Of a stretch of 42,251 nt of DNA, positions 15,631 through 23,711 are shown in pieces. The position numbers were made by a program, and so were the translations under genes. The stretch is from CAZUMJ01 sp964621605. Its GTDB lineage: Bacteria; Actinomycetota; Acidimicrobiia; Acidimicrobiales; Iamiaceae. The DNA lies in contig CAZUMJ010000027.1 in the NCBI GenBank assembly GCA_964621605.1, forward strand, positions 1 to 42,251, read 5' to 3'. Positions within the stretch are counted from its first letter, which is position 1, and each line of letters opens with the position of its first letter. The notes under the pieces were generated by a model. It was not told the origin of the DNA. It ran no database searches and saw only the letters and a list, made by a program, of their open reading frames with translations.

Positions 15631-16304
15631 CAGCCGACCCCTAGCAACGTCAGGTCACGGCCCGCCGATCCTCCGCCGCCGGCTGCGGACGCGAGCACCG
15701 CGAAAGCGAGCTGCGCCCAGTACACTGCCGACGGGAACCCCCAGCCGACAGACACCGACGAGCCGCCGGGACTGTACGAGGTCCGGTGGCCCAGGTCGGA
15801 CACGGTCAGCGACTGCTCGGTCTGCCCGGAGTCCGCCTTCGTTGCGTCCACGGCCGACGGCCGGTACCAGCCGCAGATGCCAAGCACAAGCGAGTCGGTG
15901 TCGCCGTCGGTGACCGAATACGTCTGGCCGGTCGAGTTCGCATGGTCGGGGGAATGCGTGAAAGTCCCCTCCGGTGTCGTCTGATCGACACCCGTCAACG
16001 ACATGATCGTGATCGCCAGCACATGCGTTGCCGACTGCGACACGACGACGTCATGGACGCCGGAGTCGGGGTTCAGCAGCCGATACACCGTCACCGACCT
16101 CGTGTTCGACCCCGTATCGCTGAACTGCGCCACCTTCGTCATCGACGTGCTATTCCAGGTGCAGCCGGTCAATGCTGTCTGGTAGCGCTCCGACACGAGC
16201 ACATAGAGCGCCCGGTCGGAGCCGGAACCGACCGTGTGCGACTGTGTGACGGTGGCCGACCCGGCGTCCGTGTCGGTCGTGACCGCATCGACGGCGACCG
16301 CCAC
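15630..16304 (-). CDS. beta-sandwich tail-associated protein
   Basis: 224 aa from GTG 16302-16304. Thr/Ser/Val-rich with alternating hydrophobics (ALYVLVSERYQTALTGCTWN, VTVYRLLNPDSGVHDVVVS, LAITIMSLTGVDQTTPEG). The same fold pattern appears in the middle of the 825-aa protein at 28303-30780 (LWVGRATSTSVSVSVAGG, LYEFADVNTG), so the two probably share a domain. Probable virion decoration or adhesion protein. Confidence 0.6.
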   Translation of the reverse strand: MAVAVDAVTTDTDAGSATVTQSHTVGSGSDRALYVLVSERYQTALTGCTWNSTSMTKVAQFSDTGSNTRSVTVYRLLNPDSGVHDVVVSQSATHVLAITIMSLTGVDQTTPEGTFTHSPDHANSTGQTYSVTDGDTDSLVLGICGWYRPSAVDATKADSGQTEQSLTVSDLGHRTSYSPGGSSVSVGWGFPSAVYWAQLAFAVLASAAGGGGSAGRDLTLLGVG

Positions 16305-16310
16305 GGCCGG

Positions 16311-17021
16311 CTACACCTCCACGTAAACGAGCGAGCCGCCGACCGCCACGGCGCCCGACAGGTTGATGTCGAGCGCTTCCCCGGCGACCGTCTCGAAGTG
16401 GCCGACCGGGGAGAACGGAACGCTGATCCCGCCGTTGGCGGCGCAATAGTGCAGGCCCGTAAGGTCGGTCGGCGTGGTATGAGACTGCCACTTCGCGTTC
16501 ACCGCCGCGTTCGCGACGATCGACCATGACAGCACCCGGATCTTCTTGCCCGTGACCGCCGCCACCACAGTGGACGCCCCCGACGACGACACCGCGATCT
16601 TCGCGAACTTCGGGGTCAGCTCGGTCAGGCTCGACATCAGCTTGTCGGTCGCGAGCGCCGCCGAAATAGTGTCGGTCGTGCGGGCGGCGCCCGGCATAGA
16701 ACCGACATTCACCCACAGCCTCCCAGAAGCGTCGACCTCGAGCGGATGGTAGTCGCCGTCGTTCGACGCCAGCCCCGCCGCGGTGTCCTTCCGGATGGCG
16801 AGAGCCATCACGCCCGCGTCCCCCGACGTATGCACGGCGTCTTCGTTCTTCGCGATGCCCGCGTCAACAGGCAACGGATGCGTCGCTGACACGTCCTGGG
16901 CGGTTCCGTCGTCGCCGAACTCGACCTTCACACGTGTGTGGAGCTTGCCGGCGATCTCGTCGGCAGCGAACGTCTTGCTGGCAACCGCCCCGGAGGCGTC
17001 AGTGGAGAAGTCGTCGGCCAC
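16311..17021 (-). CDS. virion protein, probable tail appendage
   Basis: 236 aa from GTG 17019-17021. Contains HPLPVDAGIAKNEDAVH and YHPLEVDASGRLWVNV, a pattern seen in phage structural proteins, then a C-terminal beta domain (IRVLSWSIVANAAVNAKWQS, GHFETVAGEALDINLSG). First gene after the tape measure. Preceded by a GATAGTAG motif that overlaps the tape-measure stop. Confidence 0.65.
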   Translation of the reverse strand: MADDFSTDASGAVASKTFAADEIAGKLHTRVKVEFGDDGTAQDVSATHPLPVDAGIAKNEDAVHTSGDAGVMALAIRKDTAAGLASNDGDYHPLEVDASGRLWVNVGSMPGAARTTDTISAALATDKLMSSLTELTPKFAKIAVSSSGASTVVAAVTGKKIRVLSWSIVANAAVNAKWQSHTTPTDLTGLHYCAANGGISVPFSPVGHFETVAGEALDINLSGAVAVGGSLVYVEV

Positions 17022-17034
17022 GATCTACTATCGT
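17022..17034 (-). promoter_or_regulatory. GATAGTAG late motif, copy 2
   Basis: Minus strand ACGATAGTAGATC before GTG 17021. The tape-measure stop TAG (17028-17030) is the TAG of the motif, giving a TAGTAG double stop. Here GCC is replaced by ATC while the octamer is kept. Confidence 0.65.
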
Positions 17035-18848
17035 GACGCCTGATAGTTGATCAGGCGGCGAAGTTCCGGCTCGATCGTCCGGGCGAGCTCTGCGGCCACC
17101 CACGGCTCGCTGCCCAGCATCGTGTTCCCGCTCACCGAGATATTCACCGTGAGACCACCGATGCCGCCAGTCTCGAGGGCCTTCGTCTGCTCGCGGGTGA
17201 GCACATACTCGCCCGGAGAAAGCAGCGCCGGCACGGAGTCGCGGCCGATGTAGTTGCCCGGCACCTTGCCGCCGGCCGCGAACCCGAGCCTTGGGATGTC
17301 GCCGGGGAACGGGTCAACCGACGGCGTCGACAGCGTCACACCCGGGAACACCGTGACACCTGCCACCTTTTTCGCGCCGATCGAGATATGCACGCCCGGC
17401 AGCCGGATCCCGTTGATCATCCCGATCACCGCGTTGATCGGAGCCAGGATCAACGCCGCGAGCCGGCCTGGCAGGCCCGACAGTCCGTCCACGATTCCTC
17501 CGAGTATCCCTGAGCCGAACTTGCGGGCCGCCGCCGCCGCCGCCGCCACGAGCCCCGTCACCGCTCCTATCCCGGCGCGGGCCTTCTCCGCGACCGCCGC
17601 CGCGATCCCGGTGAGCCCATCGGTGACCCCGTCGAGGATCCGGCCGCCGAACCTGCGGGCCGCCGCGAACGCAGACCCGTATAAGCCAACATACGCTGCG
17701 ATCGCGTCCCTGGCCTTGTCCGCAGCAAGTTTCCCGAGCGCCGCCAGCCCCTCGCTGACACCCTCGTAGATCCGCTGAGCCAGGATCAACGCCGCCTTCT
17801 TCGCGAGCTCCCACTCGAGCCGCAACGCCGCCGTCACCTCTTTGATCCTGCCGACGACGACCATCTTCATGCCTTCCCACACTTCAGACCAGTCGCCCTT
17901 GAACAGCCCGTCGATGATCTTCACGAGACCCTCGATCTGCTCGACGAACCCGTCCAGGATCGGCTTCACCTGCACGAACACGTCCATGATCGTCTTCTTG
18001 ATCCGCGGCCAGTTCGTCTCGGTCCACACGACCGCCTGGGTGAGCGCCTCAACCACACGGGTCAACGCCGGCACGAACACCTGAACCAGCATCCCCGACA
18101 GGTTGTCCCACTCAACTTTCAGCTTCGCGAGCTGACCCGGCAGGGTCTCGCCGGCAGCCTTCGCCGACCCGCCGAACTCCTTGCTGACCTCCGCGAGAAT
18201 CACTTTCTGTGCCTCAAGCGTGTGGCCGCTTTTCTCGAGCGCTCGCACCTGGTCCTGCTGTGCTTTCGTGAACGACACGCCTGCCCGTCTGAGCGCGGTC
18301 ATGCCTTGCACCGGGTTGTCGAGCGCCTTGCCAAGCTGCAGCGTGGCCGACTTCAGGTCGGTTCCGAGCGCGACGCTCATGTCGAGAGCGGACTTGGTGG
18401 CCTGCGTGAAGATGTCGTTGCCTGCGCCGGCCTCGTCACGGACATGCCGGAACGTCAGCATCAGGTTCTCGCCCGCCTGGATCGCTTCGTCGTCGATTCC
18501 GGACATCCGTGAGAGAGAGCTGGCGAGCGTCTCGATCTCTTTCGCGGTCATGCCTGCTTGGCCGCCGGTCGATTTCAGCACCGCCGTGGTCTGCGCGACG
18601 ACTCGTTGATGCTCGGATATCTCCTTGAACCCTGACCGTAGTGTCGCGACGAGAGCTCCGACACCGAGCGCGCCGGCGGCGAGCAGACCTGTCTTCGCGA
18701 GGCCGCCGATGGCGCCGCCGAACCGGGAGACATGCCGGTCCTGCCGGTCTGCTTCGTCGCCGACCCCGCGGATCGCCGACCGGGTGCGAGCCGCGGCCTG
18801 CTCGGCGCCGCGGCTCACACCGTCGAACACAACCTGGACGCGGCTCAT
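17028..18848 (-). CDS. tail tape measure protein
   Basis: 606 aa, long and helical. The N-terminus (VQVVFDGVSRGAEQAAARTR) is typical of short tape measures; a hydrophobic segment at about 50-68 (GLAKTGLLAAGALGVGALVA), then a helical rod with MTAKEIETLASSLSRMSGID and ALRRAGVSFTKAQQDQVRAL. Two 35-residue near-repeats around AARRFGGRILDGVTDGLTGI and AARKFGSGILGGIVDGLSGL suggest internal duplication. C-terminus GGKVPGNYIGRDSVPALLSP with GEYVLTREQ is a common tape-measure ending. Its ATG overlaps no stop, but the frameshifted chaperone ends two bases upstream. Confidence 0.92.
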   Translation of the reverse strand: MSRVQVVFDGVSRGAEQAAARTRSAIRGVGDEADRQDRHVSRFGGAIGGLAKTGLLAAGALGVGALVATLRSGFKEISEHQRVVAQTTAVLKSTGGQAGMTAKEIETLASSLSRMSGIDDEAIQAGENLMLTFRHVRDEAGAGNDIFTQATKSALDMSVALGTDLKSATLQLGKALDNPVQGMTALRRAGVSFTKAQQDQVRALEKSGHTLEAQKVILAEVSKEFGGSAKAAGETLPGQLAKLKVEWDNLSGMLVQVFVPALTRVVEALTQAVVWTETNWPRIKKTIMDVFVQVKPILDGFVEQIEGLVKIIDGLFKGDWSEVWEGMKMVVVGRIKEVTAALRLEWELAKKAALILAQRIYEGVSEGLAALGKLAADKARDAIAAYVGLYGSAFAAARRFGGRILDGVTDGLTGIAAAVAEKARAGIGAVTGLVAAAAAAARKFGSGILGGIVDGLSGLPGRLAALILAPINAVIGMINGIRLPGVHISIGAKKVAGVTVFPGVTLSTPSVDPFPGDIPRLGFAAGGKVPGNYIGRDSVPALLSPGEYVLTREQTKALETGGIGGLTVNISVSGNTMLGSEPWVAAELARTIEPELRRLINYQASR

Positions 18849-18849
18849 G

Positions 18850-19535
18850 TCAGCTCATCTCCCACAGTTGCTCGAGCGGGTCGGGGCCGTCGCCGTGCCA
18901 GGGCAGCTCGGCGAGCTGCCGTCCGGACGGTGGCCCCGGAAGCGGCTGCCGTCCACGGTCGCCGTCCACGGTGGAGGTTCCTAGACGGTTGTAAGCGTCT
19001 CGGAGGTGGAGGCGGAAGCCGGCCCAGGTGCAGTCTCGCCACCACTCGGGACCCCACCTGTTGATCCGGCCGAGCCAGAGGACGGACTCTCCGAGTGCCT
19101 GGTCGAGTCTAAAGGGGCTCCGCCCTGCTCGTCCACCTGCGACACGGACGCGTCTGCGGTGACGTCAGGTGACATCGTGAGCGTGTCGGCTACGGTCGCT
19201 GCCACCGATTCGCCGCCCGCGATGAACCCGAGCAACGCGAGCACCTGATGCTGATCCAGGTCGAGGTCGGGGGCGTCGGGGGTGCGCTCACGGATGAGCC
19301 CGACGACCTCACCGTACATTTCCTCGAGTACGGAGGCGACGTCCTCTACTTCGCCGCCGGCGTCGACAGGTTCGCCTGCGTATGCGTGGTTCAACCTGGT
19401 TTCGAGGCGGATCAGGTGGATCATCTTCGTGAGCGGCAGCGACCCTCGAATCGGGAACATGCGCCGCTGCCCGTCGACGGTGATGCTGATCTCCCGGTCG
19501 GCGGGAGCGAACAGGTCGAGGTCGAGATTCGCCAC
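18850..19535 (-). CDS. tail assembly chaperone GT fusion (programmed -1 frameshift)
   Basis: The chaperone frame starting at 19535 is read to TTA 19110-19112 (residue 142). A -1 slip on CCCTTTA then continues as AGA CTC GAC and runs 86 more codons to TGA 18850-18852, giving about 228 aa. The T part has clear protein character with Trp-rich stretches (VLWLGRINRWGPEWWRDCTW, PWHGDGPDPLEQLWEMS) and no good start of its own. Such G/GT pairs chaperone the tape measure in lambda-like siphoviruses, and the position between tail tube and tape measure matches. Confidence 0.85.
18981..19535 (-). CDS. tail assembly chaperone G
   Basis: 184 aa, the unshifted product. Folded N-terminal part (about 1-110: PADREISITVDGQRRMFPI, KMIHLIRLETRLNHAY, DLDLDQHQVLALLGFIAGG) then a Ser/Thr/Gly-rich tail whose codons overlap the T frame, explaining the low-complexity composition. 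Stops at TAG 18981-18983. Needed for tail assembly and not normally part of the virion. Confidence 0.88.
   Translation of the reverse strand: MANLDLDLFAPADREISITVDGQRRMFPIRGSLPLTKMIHLIRLETRLNHAYAGEPVDAGGEVEDVASVLEEMYGEVVGLIRERTPDAPDLDLDQHQVLALLGFIAGGESVAATVADTLTMSPDVTADASVSQVDEQGGAPLDSTRHSESPSSGSAGSTGGVPSGGETAPGPASASTSETLTTV
19110..19116 (-). other. -1 ribosomal slippery heptamer C CCT TTA
   Basis: Minus strand CCCTTTA in the 0-frame register C-CCT-TTA, an X-XXY-YYZ slippery site. It is located exactly where the two chaperone frames overlap. After slippage the pairing is CCC TTT. Confidence 0.85.
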
Positions 19536-19544
19536 CAGGAGCCC

Positions 19545-20801
19545 CTAGACGAGGGTTTCCCACTGGGCGCTGGTGAGGCCGTTGACGAGCGTGATCTTGA
19601 AGTCGTACCCGGCGGTTTCGTCCCACGCCGCCCGGAAGTCGAGCGTCTGGCCGAACCGCCGTTTGTTCGCGAGCGGATCCGGCTGCCCGCCCGAGTACTG
19701 GGCGGCCGGCATCTCGATCCACATCGTGTACGGGTAGGCGGTGGCGCCGATCACCTTCGGGCTCTTCCAGCGGGCGCGGGCCGCGAACGTGGTCGCGTTG
19801 ATCAGGGCGTCGTAGTCGTCGGGGTCGAGCACGGTCTTCGGGATCGACCCGGTCAGCATCACCTTGTCGTCGCCGTGTTCCATTGCGTCGGGGAAGTACG
19901 ACGGTTGCGGCAACCCCATCGTGCGGCGGGCGACCAGCTCGTTAGCGATCTTGAACGAGAAATCGCTTGTGGTGCCTGATCCTGCCAGCCAGGTCAGTGA
20001 CAGGTCGCCGCGGCGGAAGTGCGGGACCGCCTGGGTGGTGTACGCGGGTGTCAGGTTCGGGTCGGAAACGCGGGCGATCACGAGCGCCAACGCGGACGCG
20101 TCGATGTTGCCCTCGGCGTCCATCCCGAGCTCTGTCAGCCCGCACCCCTGCGCCTTCAGGAACACGGCTTCGTCGACGTACGCGAGGATCGCCTGAAACG
20201 TTTTCGCGGTGATGCCGCCGCGCTTGGTGAACACCCATTTGTTGGTGCCCGACGGCGCGTTCCCGGTGATCGTCTCGCCGCCGACCGTGGCCGCATGGGT
20301 GCCGCAGCCGGTGAACGACGTTGCCGTCTTGCCGGTGTAGGTGGTCGCGGTGCCGCCCATGACGAACGACCCGGAAGCCGGGAAGTCAGCGGTCGACCCG
20401 ACGTTGACAGTGGTCGAGTTGATCGCGTTGACGCCGGTCGCTGTCGTCTTGTTCGCGTCCGTCGTGGTCGCGCCTCCCGCCGTATAGGTGCCGGTCAGCC
20501 CGAGGACCTGGAGGAGCCACACGAGCAGGTCAGGGTACGCGCGGGTCTTGATCGTGCCGGCTGGCTCGAAATGGTCGAGGAGCTGCGGCACAGCGCCCTC
20601 GATGCCGCGCAGTTCGTCGGCGCGATCGAGGAACTGCGGGCTCGGGACGAACCCGATCTCCTGGCCGGGCAGCCACAGCACGTTCCCAGACGACAGCCGG
20701 TACGGGGAGGCCGTGCCGACAGCCGCGCCCGTGACCGGGTCGTACTCCGGCCGCGGGGTCTCCTCCGACATGATCTGACAACAATCAGTCAGGGTCGCCA
20801 T
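19545..20801 (-). CDS. major tail tube protein
   Basis: 418 aa. Lies just before the chaperone pair, the usual place of the tail tube gene. The N-terminal part includes YRLSSGNVLWLPGQEIGFVP and LLDHFEPAGTIKTRAYPDLL; a Thr/Gly-rich inserted module (NSTTVNVGSTADFPASGSF, GGTATTYTGKTATSFTGC) resembles the add-on Ig-like or loop domains of tail tubes. The C-terminus has WKSPKVIGATAYPYTMWIEM and DETAGYDFKITLVNGLTSAQ. Starts in a TGATG overlap with the upstream gene; an in-frame ATG at residue 11 is an alternative. Confidence 0.8.
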   Translation of the reverse strand: MATLTDCCQIMSEETPRPEYDPVTGAAVGTASPYRLSSGNVLWLPGQEIGFVPSPQFLDRADELRGIEGAVPQLLDHFEPAGTIKTRAYPDLLVWLLQVLGLTGTYTAGGATTTDANKTTATGVNAINSTTVNVGSTADFPASGSFVMGGTATTYTGKTATSFTGCGTHAATVGGETITGNAPSGTNKWVFTKRGGITAKTFQAILAYVDEAVFLKAQGCGLTELGMDAEGNIDASALALVIARVSDPNLTPAYTTQAVPHFRRGDLSLTWLAGSGTTSDFSFKIANELVARRTMGLPQPSYFPDAMEHGDDKVMLTGSIPKTVLDPDDYDALINATTFAARARWKSPKVIGATAYPYTMWIEMPAAQYSGGQPDPLANKRRFGQTLDFRAAWDETAGYDFKITLVNGLTSAQWETLV

Positions 20802-21031
20802 CAGTCACTGTCCTCCTCATCGGCCGAACCGGTCAGCCTCAGCGGGAGACCGAGCTCCGCGGCGAGATCCACCAGGTCAGACGCCGGAACCCCCGACACA
20901 GCGGAGAGGAACCCCAGATCGACCGGTGAACCGGGTACGAACCTGCCAGGGAACCCCGGGAACACGACCGGCTCAGCCCCTGCCGCCGCCGAAAGCGTCA
21001 GCGCGGCAGGCATGTCTGCTTTCTTCGCCAC
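20801..21031 (-). CDS. small protein before tail tube
   Basis: 76 aa from GTG 21029-21031, with a GATAGTAGGCC motif directly upstream. Ala/Leu-rich and acidic at the end (GSADEEDSD), with FLSAVSGVPASDLVDLAAEL, resembling a small helical domain. No family recognised. Coupled to the tail tube by a TGATG overlap. Confidence 0.65.
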   Translation of the reverse strand: MAKKADMPAALTLSAAAGAEPVVFPGFPGRFVPGSPVDLGFLSAVSGVPASDLVDLAAELGLPLRLTGSADEEDSD

Positions 21032-21044
21032 GGCCTACTATCGG
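21032..21044 (-). promoter_or_regulatory. GATAGTAG late motif, copy 3
   Basis: Minus strand CCGATAGTAGGCC directly before GTG 21031 and 22 bases after the stop of the head-tail connector gene. It would start a transcript for tail tube, chaperones and tape measure. Confidence 0.7.
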
Positions 21045-21066
21045 ACTGGCCGCCGCTCACGCTCGG

Positions 21067-21606
21067 CTACAGCGCCTGGCCTTTGCCGAACGCCGGCGCG
21101 AGCGACAACGTCAACGACGCCGCCTCAGCCTCGACCTGCTCGGGGCTGCCGTAATCGGGCTCGTCGGCCTGGAAGATCCCGGGGCCGGCGCCGCCGCCCG
21201 CAGCTCCCGCCTCGAGCGCCGCGATCGCCGGGAACGTGCCGGTCGAGATCGACCCGCGGCGGGCACCCTCGCCGGCCGCCGCCGGGTCGCCCATCGCGCC
21301 CGCCCACACCGCCATCGCGTACGCGCGGAGCGTCTCGAGCTCTTTCGGCGAGTCGGGAATAGCGGCGACCGCCCGGGCGAGCGCTCCGAACGCGACGATA
21401 TCTCGGAACGCCGCGAGGATAGAAGGGTCGAGCGTGCCCGGTGTGAAGCCGCGCGCCTGCACGGCAGTGTCGACCTCGGCAGCGCAGTCAGCGAGGAGCT
21501 GCTCCACATCGGCGACGTTCGGATGCTTCCCGTCGACGGCGAACAGCGACTGCCAGCGGCCAGCCCGGACGGCTACATCAGAGAACTCGGCGTACGAGGT
21601 GGCCAC
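21067..21606 (-). CDS. head-tail connector (adaptor) protein
   Basis: 179 aa. Helical N-terminal half (SYAEFSDVAVRAGRWQSLFA, VEQLLADCAAEVDTAVQARG, LAAFRDIVAFGALARAVAAI) in the pattern of gp6/gp15-like adaptors that bind the portal ring, then a flexible Gly/Ala-rich region and a terminal stretch. Two genes after the major capsid gene, a usual adaptor position. Confidence 0.65.
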   Translation of the reverse strand: MATSYAEFSDVAVRAGRWQSLFAVDGKHPNVADVEQLLADCAAEVDTAVQARGFTPGTLDPSILAAFRDIVAFGALARAVAAIPDSPKELETLRAYAMAVWAGAMGDPAAAGEGARRGSISTGTFPAIAALEAGAAGGGAGPGIFQADEPDYGSPEQVEAEAASLTLSLAPAFGKGQAL

Positions 21607-21620
21607 AACGGGCCTGCCCT

Positions 21621-21839
21621 CTACCCGCCGTCAGCGGTCTCGCCGTCGGCCCCGGACGGCTTCGCCGGCTTCTTCTGCGCGGCTGCTTCGACAGCGCCGC
21701 AGCCGACGAGACGGTCGAGCTCGGAGGCGGGCAGATCGAACGTCTGCCCCTTACCCTCGAACTCGCAGATCGTGCCGTCCGCGTCCGTCCACCGGACGCT
21801 GTCGATGAGCGCGACGACCTTACGTGGGGCGTCAGCCAT
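21621..21839 (-). CDS. small protein downstream of capsid
   Basis: 72 aa. Beta-like N-terminus (KVVALIDSVRWTDADGTICE) and a disordered Lys/Pro/Gly-rich end. Located between capsid and connector genes, where small head-completion proteins often lie. ATG 21837-21839 is four bases downstream of a coupled stop. Confidence 0.6.
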   Translation of the reverse strand: MADAPRKVVALIDSVRWTDADGTICEFEGKGQTFDLPASELDRLVGCGAVEAAAQKKPAKPSGADGETADGG

Positions 21840-21845
21840 CGGGCT

Positions 21846-22784
21846 CTACAGGCCCGTGATCTTCACGATCGCGTCCGGCTGCACGACCGCGATCGCGGGC
21901 CATCGGCCGGCAGACACCCGCTTGTGGACGGCAGGCTTGCCGTCGTCCTCGACCTTCACGTAGATCGGCTGGAAGCCGGGGCCGGGATCGTAGGACACCC
22001 AGCCCTCGGACGGATCGGCCTGCTCGTCCGCGATCGTCGCGGCAACATCCGTGTCGAGCAGCAGCGCGGTCCCGGAGACGATCTGCGGGGTGAAGAGGAT
22101 CTCCTTCAGCCCGAGGAACGGAGCGACCATGCCCGACTGGATCTGGCCGGTCTGCGTCTCACGCGGCAACGCGGCCCGCAGCCCGGTGTTGTTCAGCAGC
22201 GCGTCGCGGTGGCCGGTGTTCAGGATCAGCGTCGCACCCGAGAACCCGGAGTAGCCGTTGTCTTTCGTCTCGAGCTTCTCCTGGAACTTGCCGATGTCGG
22301 CGATGATGTCGGTTCCCACCGTCCCCCACGAAGCCGACGTGCTGTCGGTCTGGATGCCCGTGTACTTGGTCGTGTTCTGCAGCTCCGCGAGCGCCTGCGT
22401 GTCGATGTACTTGACGAGCTGGTTGGCGAGCTTTCGCATGCCACGGTCGACCATGTCACGCTGGTTGCGGCGGATCGCGAGGTTCGTGACCCGCACCGCG
22501 AACCCGAACTGCCTGACCGGGGCCGTCTTCGCGGTCTCCGACCAGTCGGTCAGCGGGAAGTCGGCGCCCTCGGCGACCTCGACGGGGCTGTCGTCGGTGT
22601 AGATCGACTCGAGCTCCTGGTAGCGCATCGCGCCGCCGGCGACCTGCCCGGCCGACCCGTGAACGCAGATCCGGTCGGTGATGAGCCGCTTGTTGACGAG
22701 GTTGACCAGTTCCCGTGAGAGCAGCTCCGGCTGCTTCAGGAGCACCGAGACGGTGAGCGTGGGGGATGCGGATGCGAACGGCAT
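21846..22784 (-). CDS. major capsid protein (HK97 fold)
   Basis: 312 aa. Follows the protease/scaffold and decoration genes. Sequence pattern of HK97-fold actinophage capsids: N-arm, VHGSAGQVAGGAMRYQELES, then VRQFGFAVRVTNLAIRRNQR as spine region, GFSGATLILNTGHRDALLNN, and a beta-rich C-terminus (AVHKRVSAGRWPAIAVVQPD). No large extra domain. Forms the icosahedral shell. Confidence 0.85.
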   Translation of the reverse strand: MPFASASPTLTVSVLLKQPELLSRELVNLVNKRLITDRICVHGSAGQVAGGAMRYQELESIYTDDSPVEVAEGADFPLTDWSETAKTAPVRQFGFAVRVTNLAIRRNQRDMVDRGMRKLANQLVKYIDTQALAELQNTTKYTGIQTDSTSASWGTVGTDIIADIGKFQEKLETKDNGYSGFSGATLILNTGHRDALLNNTGLRAALPRETQTGQIQSGMVAPFLGLKEILFTPQIVSGTALLLDTDVAATIADEQADPSEGWVSYDPGPGFQPIYVKVEDDGKPAVHKRVSAGRWPAIAVVQPDAIVKITGL

Positions 22785-22787
22785 GGG

Positions 22788-23198
22788 TTAGGCCCTCCCG
22801 ACCAGGATGCGGCCGGCGGCCGTGTCGAGGATGGTGTCGAGCGCGATACCGATCACCGACCGCGCCTTGTTGATGTCGGTGGCGGTGGCGCCGCTCGCTG
22901 CGGCCTGTGTTGCGACCTTGCCGGCCGCGGCTGCTGACACCTCGTCGCCGGCGGTGATGCCGCCCGAGGCGACCAGGTTGAAGACGTAGCCGAGCACCTG
23001 GACGGCGATGATGTCGTTCGCGGCGTCGCCGCTCTGCAGCGCGACACCGACGACCTTCTGCGAGTTGGCGCCCGCAGGGCCGATCGTGCCGTCCCCGGAC
23101 ACCTCGACGAGCTGACCTGCCGTGACCGCAGCAGAAATCTTCATCGAGACGCGCATGCCTGGCGTGTAAACAGGGTTCTTGCCGCCTGAGACTGCCAT
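22788..23198 (-). CDS. capsid decoration protein, DUF2190-like
   Basis: 136 aa. Repetitive Gly/Ala/Val composition: GQLVEVSGDGTIGPAG, KVVGVALQSGDAANDIIAV, GGITAGDEVSAAAAGKVATQ, VIGIALDTI. This is the DUF2190 pattern of small beta-tulip head decoration proteins that stabilise the shell. Between protease/scaffold and capsid genes. Confidence 0.75.
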   Translation of the reverse strand: MAVSGGKNPVYTPGMRVSMKISAAVTAGQLVEVSGDGTIGPAGANSQKVVGVALQSGDAANDIIAVQVLGYVFNLVASGGITAGDEVSAAAAGKVATQAAASGATATDINKARSVIGIALDTILDTAAGRILVGRA

Positions 23199-23711
23199 CT
23201 AGATCAGCCCTCCCGTCTCTTCCCGCGGCGTGTTCGCCTGCTCGTACAGCTTGTGCGCGGCCGCCGTATCCGTCTCCGGGTCACCGGAGCCGGGGCCGTC
23301 CCCGTCCCCGTCGCCGTTGCCGTCGGCGCCGTATTCGCGGGCCATGTCTGCGTTCGGCTGCAGGTCGGCCGCGTAGTCGCGGGCCGAGTCTGCGTTGGCG
23401 TCGAACCGCTTCTCCCACTTCTCGCGGTCGCCCGGGGTGATGCGGCCGCTGGCTACGAGGCCCTCGACGAAGTTGGTGCGGCGCTCCTCGTGAAGCTCGC
23501 GCTTCATCGTGTCGACGTCGGCCTTGGCCTCGTCGAGCTCGCGGCGCAGATCCGGGTCGCTCTCGTTCTCGCGGTCGCCCGGCGTGGGGGCGGGTGCGCA
23601 TTCGACGGGGACACCTGCGTTTTCGAGCATCTCGTCCGTCACCTTGTCCTGCTCGAGACCGGTGGCCTCGGCGAAGGTGCGGCGCTGCTCATCAGTGTAT
23701 TTGCGGTTCAC
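23199..23711 (-). CDS. nested scaffold protein from internal GTG
   Basis: In-frame C-terminal product of the protease gene: GTG 23709-23711 (residue 193, then NRKYTDEQRRTF) to the same stop, 170 aa. The start lies four bases after GATAGTAG (23716-23723), the element otherwise found before gene starts. It falls exactly at the junction of the protease domain and the coiled-coil scaffold. Lambda C/Nu3 is the known precedent. Confidence 0.6.
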   Translation of the reverse strand: MNRKYTDEQRRTFAEATGLEQDKVTDEMLENAGVPVECAPAPTPGDRENESDPDLRRELDEAKADVDTMKRELHEERRTNFVEGLVASGRITPGDREKWEKRFDANADSARDYAADLQPNADMAREYGADGNGDGDGDGPGSGDPETDTAAAHKLYEQANTPREETGGLI

